DNA from: Parabacteroides timonensis
GTDB taxonomy: Bacteria; Bacteroidota; Bacteroidia; Bacteroidales; Tannerellaceae
Assembly (NCBI RefSeq): GCF_900128505.1
Contig: NZ_LT669941.1
Location: forward strand, 133,933 to 197,932
Direction of reading: 5' to 3'
Length of the DNA: 64,000 nucleotides
Shown here: positions 17,982-27,800 of the stretch, piece by piece
How the letters are laid out: each line of letters opens with the position of its first letter
How positions within the stretch are numbered: position 1 is the stretch's first letter
Position numbers and translations under genes: made by a program
Notes under the pieces: generated by a model
The model's database searches: none
The model's input: only the letters and a program-made list of their open reading frames with translations
What the model was told of the DNA's origin: nothing

Positions 17982-18042
17982 GTAAATAACTGCCGTCTTT
18001 TGTTCTAATAGTATATAGTATTAAATATAAAAGCTTACCAGT

Positions 18043-18699
18043 ATGCCAGCAGTTTACAGGATGGAGAAGAACCCGCCGAAAAAGGGGGCGAGCCAAAAAG
18101 TAGTCTTGCACCCCCGTATCATTCCCAGGGGGACAGTGAGCACAGAAGAAGTTATCGAAGAAGCCTCTTCGCGATCCACTTATTCACGGGGGGATTTGCA
18201 GGGTGCCGTCCGGCTGATTGCCGATGTGTTGAAGAAGAAGTTGAAAGACGGGTATAATGTGTCTCTGGATGGCATCGGTTATTTCAGTGTCTCTTTGCAG
18301 TCGCGTCCGGTTGAAGATAAAAAGGAGCTGCGCAGTGAGTCGGTAGATTTTAAGAATGTGAATTTCCGTTGCTGTGCCCAGTTGAAACGTGAACTGAAGA
18401 CGATGAGGCTGGAGCGTTACAAAGAACCCCAAAAAGCCGAATTTTCGGAAGAAGAGAAAGAGCGGAGGTTATTCAGGTATCTGGATCGCAATGCTTATAT
18501 TACTACGCTGGTCTATCAGGGTCTGATGGGCTGTACGGAATATATGGCGCGGAAAGAACTTAAGCAATTTGTAGCCGACGGCCTCCTGATGGAAAACGGT
18601 ACCCGCCGTATGTGTATCTATGTCAAACCGCCCGAACCGGAGGAGCTGCCGGATACGTTGGTGGTGGAGTCGAATATAAGGGAGCTTCAACCAGGTTGA
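18043..18699 (+). CDS. HU/IHF-like DNA-binding protein with C-terminal extension
   Basis: A 218-residue protein. Residues of about 35-130 resemble the Bacteroidales HU-like (HU-HIG/CCDC81-type) fold: TYSRGDLQGAVRLIADVLKKKLKDG, NVSLDGIGYFSVSLQSRP, and a region before FKNVNFRC. The C-terminal 80 residues (YLDRNAYITTLVYQGL, MARKELKQFVADGLLMENG) look like a winged-helix domain. Such proteins are often divergent from or beside vapE-like genes in Bacteroidales, which fits this neighbour. Role is probably DNA architecture or local regulation; direct evidence is lacking. Confidence 0.7.
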   Translation: MPAVYRMEKNPPKKGASQKVVLHPRIIPRGTVSTEEVIEEASSRSTYSRGDLQGAVRLIADVLKKKLKDGYNVSLDGIGYFSVSLQSRPVEDKKELRSESVDFKNVNFRCCAQLKRELKTMRLERYKEPQKAEFSEEEKERRLFRYLDRNAYITTLVYQGLMGCTEYMARKELKQFVADGLLMENGTRRMCIYVKPPEPEELPDTLVVESNIRELQPG

Positions 18700-18710
18700 A
18701 GCATAAAAGA

Positions 18711-18747
18711 AAAGGTGACGCCGTCTTGTTGAGACGGCGTCACCTTT
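18711..18747. terminator. Strong bidirectional terminator
   Basis: A perfect 16-bp stem, AAAGGTGACGCCGTCT with AGACGGCGTCACCTTT, and loop TGTTG. It serves the HU-like gene (plus) and susD 2 (minus). Its GGTGACGCC core is shared with the hairpin at 15609-15640. Confidence 0.9.
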
Positions 18748-18797
18748 CTATAGATTGAATATCGGACTGTTTCTGTTATTCAAGAAACAGGTGAACC

Positions 18798-20708
18798 TTA
18801 TTCTTTCAGACCTTCTCCCCATTGAGGGGCTCCCTTGTCCTGCCATACACGTTCTGCATTCAAAGTCGGACCGTTCGGACCAGCAGCTGTAGGTGTGAAA
18901 CCTTGACGTTGGAAAGCATCAACTTTGTTTTGATACATCAAGTCTGTTTCCAAAGGAAGTCCTGTATCCAATCGACGAGGAATACTTGTAACCGGAACCA
19001 ATGAGAAATCTTCACGTGAAATTAAATTCGAACCAAACTTGGGTAAACCTGTGCGACGAGAGGTTACATACAATTCATCCGGATAAAGCGTATAATTCAA
19101 CATTTGCTGGATATACACTTTTTCTAATTGCTCTTCTGTACTTCCTGTCAGTTTATAATCTTCATTCTCCATCATTGTATCGATTTCGCCATCTTTCAGT
19201 TCAATAGAAACTTCATGTGGGTCGTAATCGTAAGTTGTACCATAATAAGCAATCTGGTTCAATTCAGCCAGCTTATCATATTCTTCAACAGAGAATCGAA
19301 TACCACGGTTATAATAAAACTCTGCAGATTGAGGTAAGTTTGCACCTAACAGTTTAAATTCAGCTAAGAACAGGTTTGCTTCTGCAGCACCAAGATATAA
19401 ACCATACCAAGGACGATCTTCTGTTTTTTCAATAACCGGTCCACCCGGAGGTGTCGGCATTGTAAAGGTATAGTTACGACCAATAACCATCTGACGTTGG
19501 AACATAGAATAAGGAACATAAGATTTACTTGCCGTACCTCCTACTTCTGTCAATCTAAAACGAGTTTCAGGTTTGAAATAATCTCCGTATAAAGCAGCGT
19601 TATCCTGTGCATTGAACTCTACAGGTATACCATAATAACGAACCCAAGGTTCACCCATACCTTTCCATGCTACAAACTGTTTCTTACCGTTTGCATCTGT
19701 TGTATACTCAACATTTTTCTCTACAAAAGAGGGAATTGCTCTATCCTGATCATAAAAAGCCTGTATGATAATGGAATTCCATTCATTCTTGCTGTAACAG
19801 AAACGAACGCGAGGGTCTTTATTCTCTAGCATGAAATCAAGCACACGCTGACTGCCAGCTGTAGATTCCAAGAATCCGTTACTCCAGTGGTAAACATAGT
19901 CGTTAGAACTTGTGTTAGTCATAGCTTTATTGAATAACATCGCATCATTTGCACTGTCGATATAACCACAAGAAGCAGAAGCGACTTGCTGTGCTATTTC
20001 TAATGCGCGCGATTTATTTTGAATAACCAGGCGAGATGCAATACGAAGTTTCACCGTGTTAGCCAATTTAGCCCATTTAGCAACATCCCCGTTGTAAACA
20101 ACATCTTGTGTTGATAGTTCAATCTGGTTTGTTGATGTTGTCAGTGTATTAATAGCAGCATCCAACTGATTCAACCAAAGGTCATATAAACTTTCAATGG
20201 TATCATAAGCTGGTGTTAATGTACCTCCGTGAATAGCCTTGGCTGCATCTGTAAATGGAGTATCCCCATACATATCTGTGTCGAAAATACCTAAGTAAGC
20301 AGTCAAGACATCCAGACAAGCGCTAATGTTTGCATATTTAGCGGCCTCTTCTTCACTTAATGTTGAACGATAGTGTTCCAAATCACGAACATATTTTAGT
20401 GTCTCCAGATATTGTGTTCCCTGTTGTCCGGTAGCTGTCGTTGTTGTAAATGTTGAAGTAAATCCGCTAGTCGGTGTCGCCATCTGCGCCCATGAATACA
20501 TCATCGGGGCATTGTAGAACCAATACAAATATCCAGAAGGTTCAAATTTTAATACGGCTTGAGCAAAAAGGTAGGTCGGCTCTGCTGTTGTAACTTGCGA
20601 TGGGCTTGAGTTGATATCCGAAAAATCATCCCGGCAGCTACTTGTGAGTGCGGTTACCCCCATTAAAGCAGCAACCAATATCTTTTTTGAATTATTTATC
20701 TTTTTCAT
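18798..20708 (-). CDS. SusD/RagB-like surface lipoprotein (pair 2)
   Basis: A 636-residue SusD-like_2-type lipoprotein. The chosen start is the ATG at 20708 (MKKINNSKKILVAAL), which puts the lipobox Cys at residue 25 (TALTSSC); the in-frame ATG 33 nt upstream would overlap susC. The sequence follows that of SusD 1 closely (RDDFSDINSSPSQVT, KWAKLANTVKLRIASR, WYGLYLGAAEANLFLAEFKLLGANLP, WQDKGAPQWGEGLKE). Unlike pairs 1 and 3, no accessory gene follows; a terminator and the HU-like gene occupy that place. It would capture substrate for SusC 2. Confidence 0.9.
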   Translation of the reverse strand: MKKINNSKKILVAALMGVTALTSSCRDDFSDINSSPSQVTTAEPTYLFAQAVLKFEPSGYLYWFYNAPMMYSWAQMATPTSGFTSTFTTTTATGQQGTQYLETLKYVRDLEHYRSTLSEEEAAKYANISACLDVLTAYLGIFDTDMYGDTPFTDAAKAIHGGTLTPAYDTIESLYDLWLNQLDAAINTLTTSTNQIELSTQDVVYNGDVAKWAKLANTVKLRIASRLVIQNKSRALEIAQQVASASCGYIDSANDAMLFNKAMTNTSSNDYVYHWSNGFLESTAGSQRVLDFMLENKDPRVRFCYSKNEWNSIIIQAFYDQDRAIPSFVEKNVEYTTDANGKKQFVAWKGMGEPWVRYYGIPVEFNAQDNAALYGDYFKPETRFRLTEVGGTASKSYVPYSMFQRQMVIGRNYTFTMPTPPGGPVIEKTEDRPWYGLYLGAAEANLFLAEFKLLGANLPQSAEFYYNRGIRFSVEEYDKLAELNQIAYYGTTYDYDPHEVSIELKDGEIDTMMENEDYKLTGSTEEQLEKVYIQQMLNYTLYPDELYVTSRRTGLPKFGSNLISREDFSLVPVTSIPRRLDTGLPLETDLMYQNKVDAFQRQGFTPTAAGPNGPTLNAERVWQDKGAPQWGEGLKE

Positions 20709-20727
20709 ATTCTTATTACCTTGTATT

Positions 20728-23700
20728 TTAGAAACCAACATTTAGTGTAAACATATAGCTGGCTGTCAAACCACTGAAAGAACGAACACGGAATTCAGAA
20801 GCAGAAGTACCACGTACAGATTCCGGATTCGATTTATTAGGCATTGAGTTCAGCAAATAACCTAAGTTACGTCCTGTAAACGAAAGGTTCAAGCTTTTAG
20901 CATGGAACTTTTCACAGAAACTTTTTGGAACGCGATAGCTTAATGACAGTTCACGCAAAGCGATATAGTTTAGTTTCTTATACCAACTATCATTAATTGT
21001 TCCTTGTGCAAATCCGTTAGAGAAGAAATGCCATGCTGAACCATGCTGCGGGTCTACCAGTCCTTTGTCATACAAAGCCTGATAAGTCTCGCCACCATCT
21101 GCAACCGTATATGTGGTTCCATCAGGTAATGGCAGAGAAGTTCCACCTTCAACCAAACCAACAGGTATCAAACCATCATGATAAGTCTTTCCATCCCAAA
21201 TAGAAGTATATGTCATACCACCATGTTCTGAGTCGCGCCATTTTAATGAAGTTTCTGTCATACCATACGCCGTACCGTAACGGTCACCATAAGAGGCTAC
21301 ATAACCACCAAAACGCATATCGAATGAAGCACTTAAACTCCAATCTTTGTATCTCAAAGTTGTATTAATCGAACCTAAGAAATCAGGAACCAGTGAACCG
21401 ACAATTTCTGCAGTTCCTGAACGTTTATAATACATTGCATGCATAGCACCGTACTGAGTCACAGCATCTAATACTGGTAAACCTGTAGCTTCATCAACTT
21501 TTGGTTTAGAGTCGGTCATCAACAGACCATAAGATTCACCAACTTTGGCAACAGAAGCAACACGGAAGTTACCTCCACTTACTTGACCATCCAGTGTTAT
21601 ATAATCGGCTACATTTTCATGTAGTTCTACTATTTTACTTGTGTTCTTTGTATAAGTAAAATTCAAATCCCACTGCCAATCATCGTTTTGATATGGAGTT
21701 GTATTCAATGCGATTTCCACACCTTTATTTTGAATGTTACCGGCATTGATTAACTGCTGGCTAATACCTGATACATAAGGAACATCAATTGTCATGATCT
21801 GGTCTTTTGTATTTTCCTTATAATAAGTCAAATCGACACCAATACGGTTGTTTATAAAGCGCCAGTCCAAACCAATTTCCCACGCATTTTTACGTTCCGG
21901 TTTCAAATCCTGCGAATATGCCTTTGACGGTAATTCCAAGGCATAAATATTTGTTCCATTTGTTGTTGTAGAAGTATTCAACGAATAAGCGGAGTTGATG
22001 ATATAAGCTTCTGTATCATTACCTACCTGTGCCCATGAACCACGAACCTTAGCAAAGGAAATCCATTCCGGAAGTTGATCACGGAATGTAGAAGAGATCA
22101 ACCAAGAACCGTTTACTGACGGATAGAAATAAGAATAGTTACCATGTCTGTCAGAATATACTAATGAAGAAGACCAGTCATTACGTCCGGTAACATCTAC
22201 GAACACCTGATCTCTCCAACTAGCACTAGCCTGGAAAGCAACAGATAACATACGTTTTTCATACTGAAGCTTACCCTTGTATGTAATCTGGTTGATGGAG
22301 TTCTCGATAAAATATTGATTCGGAATAACCAAACCGCCATTTGTGTTCATATCCATGGTCTGTTCGAAGTTGTTGTAGTATTCACCACGTAAGAAACCTC
22401 CGAAAGTCCAATCACCAACTTGTTTATTCACAGTAAACATAGCATTGAAGTTGGTCTGTTCTTTATTATATAAACCTAATGCATAGTAACCGGATTTCGT
22501 ATTGGCATATCCTGTACCCGGTTGTTTACTTTCATAACGTTTATAATAATAGTTGTAGTTACCTTCAGCACGGAACTTTAACCAGTCAAGGATATCTATA
22601 TTCAGGATTAATCCGGGACGAACAGAAGTTTCTTTCTGCGAATATTCATTTTCAAAAATATTCCACCATAATCCGATACCTGGAATATTAGCATATTCAT
22701 CACCATAGTCAGAGCTAGCCAAACCGCCGTGTGAACCTTTATAGCGGGTTCTCCAGTAGCGGGTGTCATACAAACCACCGAACGGACCTTGGTTTACATC
22801 TACAAAATATTCACCAATATTAGGTTGTGCATTTTTCGGATTTGAGTTAGCAAAGGTAATAGATGCTTCCAATTCAACCTTATTTGTAATCTTATGGGAA
22901 GCTTTTGCCATGAAAGATAAACGCTGGAAGCTATTGTTCGGTAATGTGCCGTTTGCATATTTGTAAGAAAGGGAGGTGTAGAAAGAGGTCTTTTCGTTTG
23001 AACCGCTGACAGAGATATTCGTATTCGAGTTTACTCCCAGGTCGTAGGCATCTTTCATATTGTTCTTATACGGACTGTAGACGCCCATAGAACCATCCCA
23101 CATTTCGATTGCTGAACCGTCATATTTCGGTCCCCAGTGACGTCCGCTGGCACCGATCAATGTATGCTGTCCTGCGCTGTTCAGCATGAACTGACCGATG
23201 TTGTCCCATTTATAGTAGTTACCAGAACCGTCTGTCTGGCCGTAAGAAACGTTACCAGCATATTGTCCCGGTCCGTATTCATACTGCAGATTCGGTTGTT
23301 TATACATATGGTCGATACCGACAGTCTGGGAGAAATTGATACCCAGGCCATTCATGCCTTTGCCGCTTTTTGTCGTAATAACGACAGCACCATTCAGACC
23401 GCGTGAACCGTAAAGAGCGGTTGCAGCAGCTCCCTTCAATACAGAGATGGATTCGAAATCGTCCGGATTCAAGTTTTTCAGTTCGTTACCATAGTCGGCG
23501 TCGGTCGTGGAATATTCAGGATCTCCGTCTTTAATTCCGTTATCCAGGATAACACCGTCTACGACGTATATAGGCTGGTTGTTCGCTCCTAATGTAGAAG
23601 CACCGCGAATCAAAATTTTGGAAGAACCGAACATACCACCATCAGAACCGGAGATTTCCACACCTGCTACCTTCCCTTGCAAAGCGGATACCGGGTTGAT

Positions 23701-24150
23701 GACATTCTTATTCAAGTCGTCGCCTTTCATTTCTGTCATGGCGTACCCCAAAGCTTTCGTCGAACGTTTCATACCTAAAGCCGTCACAACGACTTCGTCC
23801 AGTTTCTGAGTGTCTTCTGCTAATTTTATCTGCAGAGATGCTTGTCCTGTGTACTGAATTTCCTGAGTGGCATATCCTATAAAAGAGACCTGGATGATGT
23901 CACCATTGTTTACTCCCTCCAATGTAAAATTACCGTCCATGTCAGTAATATTACCGTTGGTTGTTCCTTTCACTACGACAGATGCTCCGGCAACAGGACC
24001 GAATTCATCTTCAACTGTTCCTGTGACTTTCCCGCTTTGCTGAGAAAAATTCACTTCCGGCCTAACAGGTGTTGTTTCGGCATATACTTTAGGTAAGCAT
24101 AAGGCGCCAGCAAACAAAATTAAGCCAACTGGTTTAAAGTTTTTCAACAT
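20728..24150 (-). CDS. SusC/RagA-like TonB-dependent outer-membrane transporter (pair 2)
   Basis: A 1140-residue SusC-family channel with signal peptide (MLKNFKPVGLILFAGALCLPKVYA), regulatory-like beta-sandwich (KVTGTVEDEFGPVAGASVVVKG), LDEVVVTALGMKR, plug (GKVAGVEISGSDGGMFGSSK) and a barrel ending in YMFTLNVGF. It is highly similar along its length to SusC 1, so the two pairs look like a duplication. It is divergent from susC 3; the 692-bp gap between their start codons holds two copies of the shared leader palindrome in mirror image. Confidence 0.95.
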   Translation of the reverse strand: MLKNFKPVGLILFAGALCLPKVYAETTPVRPEVNFSQQSGKVTGTVEDEFGPVAGASVVVKGTTNGNITDMDGNFTLEGVNNGDIIQVSFIGYATQEIQYTGQASLQIKLAEDTQKLDEVVVTALGMKRSTKALGYAMTEMKGDDLNKNVINPVSALQGKVAGVEISGSDGGMFGSSKILIRGASTLGANNQPIYVVDGVILDNGIKDGDPEYSTTDADYGNELKNLNPDDFESISVLKGAAATALYGSRGLNGAVVITTKSGKGMNGLGINFSQTVGIDHMYKQPNLQYEYGPGQYAGNVSYGQTDGSGNYYKWDNIGQFMLNSAGQHTLIGASGRHWGPKYDGSAIEMWDGSMGVYSPYKNNMKDAYDLGVNSNTNISVSGSNEKTSFYTSLSYKYANGTLPNNSFQRLSFMAKASHKITNKVELEASITFANSNPKNAQPNIGEYFVDVNQGPFGGLYDTRYWRTRYKGSHGGLASSDYGDEYANIPGIGLWWNIFENEYSQKETSVRPGLILNIDILDWLKFRAEGNYNYYYKRYESKQPGTGYANTKSGYYALGLYNKEQTNFNAMFTVNKQVGDWTFGGFLRGEYYNNFEQTMDMNTNGGLVIPNQYFIENSINQITYKGKLQYEKRMLSVAFQASASWRDQVFVDVTGRNDWSSSLVYSDRHGNYSYFYPSVNGSWLISSTFRDQLPEWISFAKVRGSWAQVGNDTEAYIINSAYSLNTSTTTNGTNIYALELPSKAYSQDLKPERKNAWEIGLDWRFINNRIGVDLTYYKENTKDQIMTIDVPYVSGISQQLINAGNIQNKGVEIALNTTPYQNDDWQWDLNFTYTKNTSKIVELHENVADYITLDGQVSGGNFRVASVAKVGESYGLLMTDSKPKVDEATGLPVLDAVTQYGAMHAMYYKRSGTAEIVGSLVPDFLGSINTTLRYKDWSLSASFDMRFGGYVASYGDRYGTAYGMTETSLKWRDSEHGGMTYTSIWDGKTYHDGLIPVGLVEGGTSLPLPDGTTYTVADGGETYQALYDKGLVDPQHGSAWHFFSNGFAQGTINDSWYKKLNYIALRELSLSYRVPKSFCEKFHAKSLNLSFTGRNLGYLLNSMPNKSNPESVRGTSASEFRVRSFSGLTASYMFTLNVGF

Positions 24151-24174
24151 AATTGATGGTTTTTAAAATACTTC

Positions 24175-24199
24175 AGTGCTCTTTGGCGTAAAAAGCACT
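24175..24199 (-). promoter_or_regulatory. Leader hairpin of susC 2 with CGCCAA in the loop
   Basis: On the transcript strand AGTGCT pairs with AGCACT and the 13-nt loop contains CGCCAA. It ends 24 nt upstream of the ATG at 24150, the same place as in susC 1. Confidence 0.5.
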
Positions 24200-24277
24200 T
24201 TTGAACTTGTTTTGATATAAAAATACAGAGGCTTTACTATTGAACGCCTAGGTAATTTGGCGTTTTATGGCGTTTGT

Positions 24278-24292
24278 AGTTCTAAAAGAACT
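24278..24292 (-). promoter_or_regulatory. Shared SusC leader palindrome (copy 2)
   Basis: AGTTCTTTTAGAACT on the coding strand, with 127 nt between it and the susC 2 start codon. It is identical in sequence and orientation (relative to the gene) to the copy upstream of susC 3. Additional CGCCA motifs flank it. Confidence 0.65.
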
Positions 24293-24700
24293 CACGCCAA
24301 TTTCTTTAAGCAATAATTATGTATATAAACATTAAAATGAAATTACATCTTTCTTGGTATCTATTTGTTTATTAATAATTTATATCTATTTTCTTTGAAT
24401 AGTGATAACCTGTTTGTAGATTTAGCAACCCCAAAAAGAAAAAGCGTTTTTATATCCGATTTTTGAACTAAAAATGCAAGCTTTAGATATGTTAATAAAA
24501 AAATATAAGGAAAATAAACTGAGCAAAAAACGTAAGGCTATTTAACATATACGATAAAAATCAAACCTTGATTTAACTTAATAACGATTGAATATTGTTA
24601 GCCAATGTGTTAAAAACAGAATTGCTTGATATTTTTTTGACGAAAAATAACACTGAGTAATAATTATTTCATATATTTGTCGCGGATATAAAATGTACAG
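24293..24700. other. AT-rich divergent intergenic core between susC 2 and susC 3
   Basis: About 400 bases between the two mirrored palindromes. I see no open frame or RNA gene. The plus-strand -7 element TATATTTG at 24672-24679 is the best promoter candidate for susC 3; its -33 element is poor. No clear TAnnTTTG is seen for susC 2. Confidence 0.5.
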
Positions 24701-24715
24701 AGTTCTTTTAGAACT
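24701..24715 (+). promoter_or_regulatory. Shared SusC leader palindrome (copy 3)
   Basis: AGTTCTTTTAGAACT, with 127 nt between it and the susC 3 ATG at 24843, about 22 nt downstream of the candidate -7 element at 24672-24679. Confidence 0.65.
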
Positions 24716-24787
24716 AAGTAATAACGCCAACAAAAAAATTCGCCAAGTTCTAAATAATCACTGTAAATTGTATCCACACTAGTATAA

Positions 24788-24815
24788 AGACTCTTGTTTC
24801 GCCAAAACAGTGTCT
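24788..24815 (+). promoter_or_regulatory. Leader hairpin of susC 3 with CGCCAA in the loop
   Basis: AGAC pairs with GTCT, and the loop contains CGCCAAAAC. The stem is short, so by itself it is weak; the support is the same loop at the same position in susC 1 and susC 2. Confidence 0.4.
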
Positions 24816-24842
24816 ATTTATGTTCAAATAAAACCATCAATT

Positions 24843-27800
24843 ATGTTGAAAAACTTTAAGCCTGTCAGCTTAGTACTGATCGCTGGTGCATTAAGCCTCC
24901 CCATGGGCGCTTATGCAGACTTATTACCAGCTAGGCCTGGTACCTCTATTTCCCAACAAAACGGAAAAGTAACAGGTACGGTAGAAGATGATTTCGGTCC
25001 TGTTGCCGGAGCATCAGTTGTTGTTAAAGGAACTACTAATGGTAATATTACCGACATGGACGGTAATTTTACATTGGAAGGAGTAAAGAGTGGTGATATC
25101 ATCCAGATCTCTTTTATCGGTTACTCTACCCAGGAAATTAAATACACTGGGCAGGAGTCTATTTCTGTTAAGTTGCTGGAAGATACTCAGAAGTTGGACG
25201 AAGTAGTTGTTACTGCTTTGGGTATGAAGCGTTCAGAAAAAGCCTTGGGCTATGCTGTAACGGAATTGAAAGGTGATGAATTAAGAACAAATGCGATTAA
25301 CCCTGTTGCCTCTTTACAAGGTAAAGTGGCTGGTGTTGAAATTGCAGCTTCTGATGGTGGTATGTTCGGTGCAACGAAAATCCAGATTCGTGGTGCATCA
25401 ACATTGAATGGTAATAACCAGCCTATTTATGTGGTTGACGGCGTTATTTTATCCAATGATTTGTCCGGAACAGGTTCTTCCGACTGGGATTCAAACGCTA
25501 ATGACTATGGTAATATGCTGAAGAACTTAAACCCGGACGATTTCGAAACCGTATCAGTTCTTAAAGGTGCAGCTGCAACAGCTCTTTATGGTTCACGTGG
25601 TTTGAACGGTGCTGTCGTTATCACAACTAAAAGTGGTAAAGGGGCTACCGGTTTCGGTGTTTCTGTATCACAAACATTTGGTTTGGATAAAGCACATGGT
25701 GGTATGCAACGCCAGATGTTGTATGGCCCGGGTACTATCGGCGGTGATATCTCTTATGGTGAAGTAAATGCTGACGGTTCATTCAAAAAATGGGATCAGA
25801 ATCAGTTCCGTTTGAACTCTGCAGGTTCACCTACTTTGATCGGTGCTGAAACAATGTTGTGGGGACCCAGATACGATGGTCGCCAGATTGAAAATTATGA
25901 TGGTACATCCATTCCTTATTCTCCGATCGAAAGCAATATGTCCGATGCTTATCAGTTAGGACTTAACTCTAATACGAACGTTGCGGTTCGAGGAGGTAAT
26001 GAAACAACTAATTATTATTCTTCAATCTCCTATAAGAAAGCAAAAGGTATTGTTGAAAATAATGACTTCGAACGTTATTCTTTATTGTTGAAGGGATCTC
26101 ATAAGATTAGTGACCGTGTAGATGTGAACGCATCTATCAGTTTTGCAAACTCAACACCGAAAAATGCACAACGTAATATTGGTGAAAGTTTTGCAACAGG
26201 TACCTATTCGACTATATACGATACGAAATATTTCCGCGATAAATATTGGGGAGATCTTCACAATGGTATGGCTAGTACTGACTATGGTGATAAGTATGGT
26301 AATGTTCCTGGTAAAACATTATGGTATGAAATCGATAATAACGATAAGACCCGTAAGGAAACAGTAGTACGTCCGACTGTAGAAGTGAATGTGAAGATGT
26401 TGGATTGGTTATCTTTCCGTGCAGAAGGTAATATGAACTACTATTATACAAGTTGGGAAGACAAGCAACTGGGTACTGGTTATAACCAGAAAGGTGGTTC
26501 TTATGAAATGGGACAGGAATATAATAAACAGGCAACATTCGGTGGTACATTCACTGTAAATAAAGATGTAAAAGACTTCCATATCGGTGGTTTCCTGCGT
26601 GGTGAATATTATACAACAAGCGGTGCAACACAAAATTCTAAAACAGATGGTGGTTTGGCTGTTCCCGGACAGTGGTTTGTAGGTAACTCTATCAATACAA
26701 CAAAGACAACAGCTGAGATCAAAAATACAAAACGTATGCTTTCTGTTGTTGCTGCTGCGAACCTTTCATGGAAAAATCAGGTGTTCCTTGATATTACAGG
26801 ACGTAATGACTGGTCATCTGGTTTGATCTATACGAACAAGACGGGTAACTATTCTTATTTCTATCCTTCAATCGGTGGTTCATGGTTGATTAACGAAACT
26901 TTCCGCGATCAAATGCCGGAATGGATCAATTTAGCTAAGATCCGTGGATCATGGGCACAGGTCGGTAACGATGCTACTCCGTATTCTATCTATTCTTACT
27001 ATACACTGGGATCTTTGTTGCAACCGGGTGGAACTAACATCTTCACAAATTATTGGAATGATGATAATAAGAAGTTGTTTACTCCTAACCTGAAACCGGA
27101 ACGTAAGAATTCCTGGGAAATAGGTATTGACTGGCGTATTTTAAATAGCCGAATTGCTTTGGACGCTACTTATTATAAGGAAAATACGACAGACCAGATC
27201 ATGACAATTGCAATTCCTTCTGAATCAGGTGTTAGCAAACAGTTGATCAATGCTGGTAATATCCAGAACTCTGGTGTTGAAATTGCATTGAATACAATTC
27301 CATATAAAAATAAAGATTGGGAATGGACATTGGATTTCACATTTACAAAGAATACTAATAAGATTGTAGAACTCCATCCGAATGTAGCTAATTATATTGC
27401 TTTGGAAGGTGATGTCGCTTATGGTAACTATCGCGTAGGTTCGGTTGCTATGGTAGGTGGCTCTTATGGTATGCTGATGTCTGATGCTATGCCGAAAAAA
27501 AATGAAAATGGTCAGACTGTATTGACATGGCGTGATAACTATCGTGCAGCTTTTGCTCAGCGTAGTGGTGTTGCAGAAGAAGTTGGTAGTTTGGTTCCGA
27601 AGTTCATGGGATCTATTTCTACAGGTGTGACCTGGAAAGACCTGAGCTTGCGTGTAGCATTGGATGCTCGTATCGGAGGTAAGATTGCTTCTTATTCAAG
27701 CAAATATGGACAGGCTTACGGTTATACTGAAACTTCACTGGACTTCCGTGATGAAGCTCATGGCGGTCTTACCTGGACATCTAACTATGCAGATTCTAAA

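Noticed and set aside
24278..24715. Invertible segment between susC 2 and susC 3 using the shared 15-mer
   Set aside because: The 15-mer is a palindrome also present before susC 1 with no partner, no recombinase gene is near, and the fixed distance to the start codon favours a regulatory site.
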